Below, in pieces: positions 60,927 through 64,000 of a DNA stretch of 64,000 nucleotides. The notes beneath the pieces were generated by a model, which was given only the letters and a program-made list of their open reading frames with translations, did not search any database and was not told the DNA's origin. Source of the DNA: Mesorhizobium sp. CA8 (lineage in GTDB: Bacteria > Pseudomonadota > Alphaproteobacteria > Rhizobiales > Rhizobiaceae); contig NZ_JAIUHG010000001.1 of the NCBI RefSeq assembly GCF_020164955.1, positions 455,061 to 519,060 of the forward strand, in the 5' to 3' direction. Each line of letters begins with the position of its first letter. Position 1 is the stretch's first letter. Made by a program: the position numbers and the translations under genes.

Positions 60927-61520
60927 ATGGGGGAGACAATGGGTTACGCGATCGCGCTCGTCTTCGGCTATCTGCTCGGCTCGATCCCGTTCGGGCTCTT
61001 GATCACCCGCGCGGCCGGCCTCGGAGATGTCCGAAAGATCGGCTCCGGCAATATCGGCGCGACCAATGTTTTGAGGACAGGCAACAAGGGCCTGGCTGCC
61101 GCAACGCTGCTGTTCGACGCGCTGAAGGGCACGGCCGCGGCGCTCATCGCCGGGCATTTTTCGCCGGACTTCGGACTGTTGGCCGGCTTCGGCGCCTTCC
61201 TCGGCCATCTCTTCCCGGTCTGGCTCGGCTTCAAGGGCGGCAAGGGTGTCGCCACCTATCTCGGCGTGCTGCTTGGCCTTGCCTGGCAAGGCATGCTTGT
61301 CTTCGCCGTCGTCTGGCTCGCAATGGCCTTCCTGTTCCGCTATTCCTCGTTGGCGGCATTGGCAGCCGCGGTGGTCGTGCCGATCGCGCTCTATGTCACA
61401 AGCACGCCGCAGATCGCCGGCCTGTTCGCGGCGATGAGCCTTATCGTCATCGTCAAGCATCGAGCAAACATCTCGCGGCTGCTCGCCGGCACCGAAAGCA
61501 AGATCGGGGCGAACGGATGA
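60927..61520 (+). CDS. plsY: Glycerol-3-phosphate acyltransferase PlsY
   Basis: PlsY transfers acyl groups from acyl-phosphate to glycerol 3-phosphate, starting phospholipid synthesis. The 197-residue membrane protein has the three conserved loops: [30 protein letters not shown], and [20 protein letters not shown]. Starts at 60927 (after AAAGGA) and 60939 (after GGGGGAG) are both plausible. It overlaps dprA by four bases. Confidence 0.95.
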   Translation: MGETMGYAIALVFGYLLGSIPFGLLITRAAGLGDVRKIGSGNIGATNVLRTGNKGLAAATLLFDALKGTAAALIAGHFSPDFGLLAGFGAFLGHLFPVWLGFKGGKGVATYLGVLLGLAWQGMLVFAVVWLAMAFLFRYSSLAALAAAVVVPIALYVTSTPQIAGLFAAMSLIVIVKHRANISRLLAGTESKIGANG

Positions 61521-62644
61521 GCGCCCCGGCTGCCGGCCCGCGTCTCAGCGATCGGCAGCGGCTTGCTTGGCTTCGCCTGATCCGTACGCCCAATGTCGGT
61601 CCGGCCTCGTTTCGCGAGCTGATCAACCGCTTCGGCTCTGCCGAAGCCGCGCTTGAAATGCTGCCAGAGCTGATGATCTCCGGCGGTGCCAATCGCATCG
61701 TCCGCATCCCCTCCGTCGCCGAGGCCGAAGCCGAACTGGAAGCCGCCCGGCGCGCTCGCGCCCGCTTCGTCGGCATCGGCGAGGCCGACTATCCGCCCTT
61801 GCTGAAGACCCTCGACAACCCGCCGCCGCTTCTGGCGGTGAAAGGCGAAGGCGCGGTTTTCCGCCTGCCGGCGGTGGCGATTGTCGGCGCCCGTAATGCC
61901 TCGCTGGCTGGCATCAAGATGGCGCGCATGCTAGCAGCCGATCTCGGCCGCGAAGGCTACGCCATCGTTTCCGGCCTGGCGCGCGGCATCGATACCGCCG
62001 CGCATAAGGGCAGCGTCTCGACCGGCACAGTCGGTGTTCTGGCCGGCGGGCTCGATGTCCCCTACCCGCCCGAGAATGCCGGCCTGTGCGACGAGATCGC
62101 CGATCGCGGCGGCGCCATCGTTTCGGAAATGCCGTTCGGCTGGCAGCCGCGCGCGCAGGACTTCCCGCGCCGCAACCGACTGGTCGCCGGTATGGCGCTT
62201 GGGTTGGTGGTGGTCGAGGCGGCGCAGCGCTCCGGTTCGCTGATCAGCGCCCGCCTTGCCAACGAAATGGGCCGGTTGGTCTTCGCCGTGCCGGGTTCGC
62301 CACTCGATCCGCGCGCCGCCGGCTGCAATGCGCTGCTCAAGGACGGGGTCACGCTCGTCACCGAAGCCGCCGACGTGCTTGGCGCGCTGATGCCGCTTGC
62401 CGGCACCCGTCGTCAGCGGACCACGCCGATTGCCGAGGCGCCCGACATGTCGGCCATGCCGCCGCCCCGCGAAAGCGAACGCGCCGATGTGCTTGAAGCG
62501 CTCGGGCCAACGCCGACCGCGGTGGATGATATCATCCGCCACACCGGACTGAGCGCCGCGCAGATCGCGATGGTGCTTCTGGAACTTGACCTCGCCGGAC
62601 GGCTCGAGCGTCACGCCGGCGGAAACGTGTCGCTCATCGCTTGA
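61517..62644 (+). CDS. dprA: DNA-processing protein DprA
   Basis: DprA protects incoming single strands and loads RecA in transformation. The 375-residue protein has an N-terminal SAM-like helical region ([23 protein letters not shown], here LIRTPNVG), the Rossmann core with [69 protein letters not shown] and [22 protein letters not shown], and a C-terminal winged helix ([25 protein letters not shown]). topA usually lies soon after it in Rhizobiales but is not here. Confidence 0.95.
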   Translation: MSAPAAGPRLSDRQRLAWLRLIRTPNVGPASFRELINRFGSAEAALEMLPELMISGGANRIVRIPSVAEAEAELEAARRARARFVGIGEADYPPLLKTLDNPPPLLAVKGEGAVFRLPAVAIVGARNASLAGIKMARMLAADLGREGYAIVSGLARGIDTAAHKGSVSTGTVGVLAGGLDVPYPPENAGLCDEIADRGGAIVSEMPFGWQPRAQDFPRRNRLVAGMALGLVVVEAAQRSGSLISARLANEMGRLVFAVPGSPLDPRAAGCNALLKDGVTLVTEAADVLGALMPLAGTRRQRTTPIAEAPDMSAMPPPRESERADVLEALGPTPTAVDDIIRHTGLSAAQIAMVLLELDLAGRLERHAGGNVSLIA

Positions 62645-62674
62645 CTTGGCGCGTGCGCCGCAACGCCGATTTCC

Positions 62675-63817
62675 TCACCCGAACAAGTATTTGGATACTT
62701 CGGGATTGCCGCGGCGCCACATCACATTGTCGAGGAAATAGTGGTGCACATTGATGAAGATCAGCACGATGAAGAAGAACAGCGACGAACCGAGCACCTG
62801 CTTGTCATAGGGGACCAGTGCGGTCAGCAGGAACGGAATCAGCCAGAAGCCGAGATAGCCGAGTGCGCCACCCCCGATGATGAATCCCAGCACCCGCAGC
62901 CTGTAGCGGGGCCCGAGCACGGATAGTATCTTCGGCTCCGGATCCCGCGCGGCATCCAAGACGTCACGCTCGACATTGGTTTGATAGCGCCATACCACGG
63001 CCAGATATTGCAGCGAGTGCAGCGCCGGCACCACCAGCAGCCAGAGCGGGTTTATCCTGGCAATCAGGATCCAGAGATAGAGGGACGCGACATAGGCAAC
63101 GATGCCGTTATACGGCAGGCCGCCGTTCTTTCGCCAACGGTTGGCCAGCATCAGGAGCGTAGCCGCTGTCGATGCGACGGCCGCCGCCAAGGCAATATCG
63201 GTGATCCATGAAGGCGCGGCGAAGGTGTAATACTGAAGCCCGTAATACTGTCCCGCGGTCACCGCCGTGTTGGTCTGCAGCCAGGCCAGGATCCACACCG
63301 CGTAACTGTTGACGAGCAGCACCTTCTTGTCGCGGTCGTCGAAGAATTTGCGTTTCAAGACGGCGTCGACCATCAACATGCCGTAGCCTTGCTTGACGTA
63401 ATGCCAGCCGACGAAGAAGAACATCGCGTTAGCCGCGAAGCCCAGCAACGGCGTGTTCGACGTCGCCGCGCCATAGGCGAAGAACAGGACCATGATCACC
63501 GGAACGACGACGCCGGCGAAAATGTAGCGGAGCTGCAGGCTTCTGTCGTAGCCGTCGCCACGCGCCTTCCGGCTGAAATTGCGATAGAAAATCTGGTAGG
63601 AATGCGCGAAATGCGGATAGTTCACCAGATAGGCCACGACGACCATCGTCGCGGCTAACGGACCTTCATAATCGCGCGGCACAAAGAATAGCACGGGCAG
63701 GATCAGAAAGGCGCTGCCGCCGAGCATGAGGAAATCGGCGACCGGGCCGAAGAGATATTTGCCGGGCGGAGTTGCCGCTTTACGGGCGGTGGTCTCTACC
63801 GAAAGGTCAAGTGCCAT
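62675..63817 (-). CDS. Unrecognised multi-pass membrane protein with conserved histidine clusters
   Basis: The 380-residue protein has about nine hydrophobic segments. Its polar motifs look like a metal site: NYPHFAHSYQIFYRNF, MFFFVGWHYVKQGYGM, VPALHSLQYLAVVWRY and INVHHYFLDNVMWRRGN, giving six histidines at membrane edges. This arrangement resembles di-iron membrane oxygenases or hydroxylases, but no named family was recognised. GGGAGG eight bases before the ATG at 63817 fixes the start; the longer frame start is unsupported. It converges on dprA with a 30-base gap. Confidence 0.75.
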   Translation of the reverse strand: MALDLSVETTARKAATPPGKYLFGPVADFLMLGGSAFLILPVLFFVPRDYEGPLAATMVVVAYLVNYPHFAHSYQIFYRNFSRKARGDGYDRSLQLRYIFAGVVVPVIMVLFFAYGAATSNTPLLGFAANAMFFFVGWHYVKQGYGMLMVDAVLKRKFFDDRDKKVLLVNSYAVWILAWLQTNTAVTAGQYYGLQYYTFAAPSWITDIALAAAVASTAATLLMLANRWRKNGGLPYNGIVAYVASLYLWILIARINPLWLLVVPALHSLQYLAVVWRYQTNVERDVLDAARDPEPKILSVLGPRYRLRVLGFIIGGGALGYLGFWLIPFLLTALVPYDKQVLGSSLFFFIVLIFINVHHYFLDNVMWRRGNPEVSKYLFG

Positions 63818-63918
63818 CCTGGAGCCTCCCTCGGGGGGGCCGAGTTTAACCATGACCCTGCCCATGGAACAAGTTTGCCGGGGGCCGACTCTCATTGGTC
63901 TTGGGGAAAGTCACGCCG

Positions 63919-64000
63919 TTAGGTGTTTAGTCCCGGCATTTGCTGGAGCGGATTGAGCCGGAAGTGTTCGGGCTGGGAGGCCCATGCCTTGCAGATGGAT
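63919..64000 (-). CDS. Possible C-terminal end of the next gene (partial)
   Basis: A minus-strand frame open from the window edge encodes about 26 residues (SICKAWASQPEHFRLNPLQQ... ) ending at TAA (63919-63921). It would enter from the right, in the same direction as the membrane protein gene, about 100 bases upstream of that gene. It is too short to recognise, and could be chance. Confidence 0.3.
   Translation of the reverse strand, partial: SICKAWASQPEHFRLNPLQQMPGLNT

Overview
The window looks like a chromosomal core segment of a Rhizobiales alphaproteobacterium, most likely Mesorhizobium or a close Phyllobacteriaceae relative. The support is uniformly high GC with a strong G/C third-position bias, rhizobial-type families (DUF982, EipB, DUF1489, phasin, an AidB-type acyl-CoA dehydrogenase, LpxI instead of LpxH), and a gene order typical of the order: rpsB-tsf ... 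pyrH-frr-uppS-cdsA-rseP-bamA-lpxD-fabZ-lpxA-lpxI-lpxB / gltA / gltX / comEC / lexA / moeA-moaC-trpC-trpD-ppiD / tpiA / secG / pyrG. No rRNA, tRNA, CRISPR array, insertion sequence, prophage or plasmid module was recognised. All assignments come from reading the sequence; no database search was run.

Layout. 1-3.2 kb: the 3' part of a sorbosone-dehydrogenase-like gene, a DUF982 gene and an NCS1 nucleobase transporter. 3.3-8.6 kb (minus strand): DUF1697 and pyrG, an L,D-transpeptidase, secG and tpiA. 8.8-15.0 kb (plus): a coupled run ppiD-trpD-trpC-moaC-moeA, then lexA with its own SOS box. 15.0-20.5 kb: comEC (minus), gltX and gltA (plus). 20.5-31.8 kb (minus): the outer-membrane/lipid A supercluster from pyrH to lpxB. 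31.9-34.7 kb: an accessory insert (aldo/keto reductase, SnoaL-like exported protein, divergent LysR regulator) between pyrH and tsf. 34.8-38.6 kb (minus): tsf, rpsB, a LysE exporter, DUF4031 and eipB. 38.7-41.9 kb (plus): ridA-like, glycerophosphodiesterase, FemAB/GNAT-like and HIT genes. 42.0-45.6 kb (minus): a chloramphenicol-phosphotransferase-like remnant, clpA, clpS and a phasin. 45.9-50 kb: a SPOR-tailed D,D-carboxypeptidase, a degenerate J-domain protein, DUF1489 and sdaA. 50.2-58.3 kb: DUF599, YdcF, gatC-GNAT-gatA, a UPF0173 hydrolase, ruvX, two small membrane proteins and aidB. 58.5-63.8 kb: pyrB-pyrC'-plsY-dprA and a convergent multi-pass membrane protein.

How it works together. Most genes serve growth: translation (rpsB, tsf, frr, gltX, gatCA), pyrimidine nucleotides (pyrG, pyrH, pyrB with a probably non-catalytic dihydroorotase homologue), envelope building (lpx genes, fabZ, cdsA, uppS, plsY, bamA, rseP, secG, ppiD, transpeptidase, carboxypeptidase), protein quality control (clpAS) and DNA processing (lexA, ruvX, comEC, dprA).

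The most unusual material is intergenic. A TAG-containing heptamer occurs in two places between convergent genes, once as a 17-unit tandem array with an inverted partner arm and once as a perfect 19-bp inverted repeat; the stop codons of the DUF1697 gene, lpxB and apparently gltA fall inside these heptamers. A different ~148-bp palindromic element supplies the tpiA stop codon. Several other rhizobial-type palindromic intergenic elements are present. Other points are a paired TTGTGC-N3-GCACAA operator upstream of the phasin gene, a structured rpsB leader, and a dihydroorotase homologue lacking its HxH metal motif.
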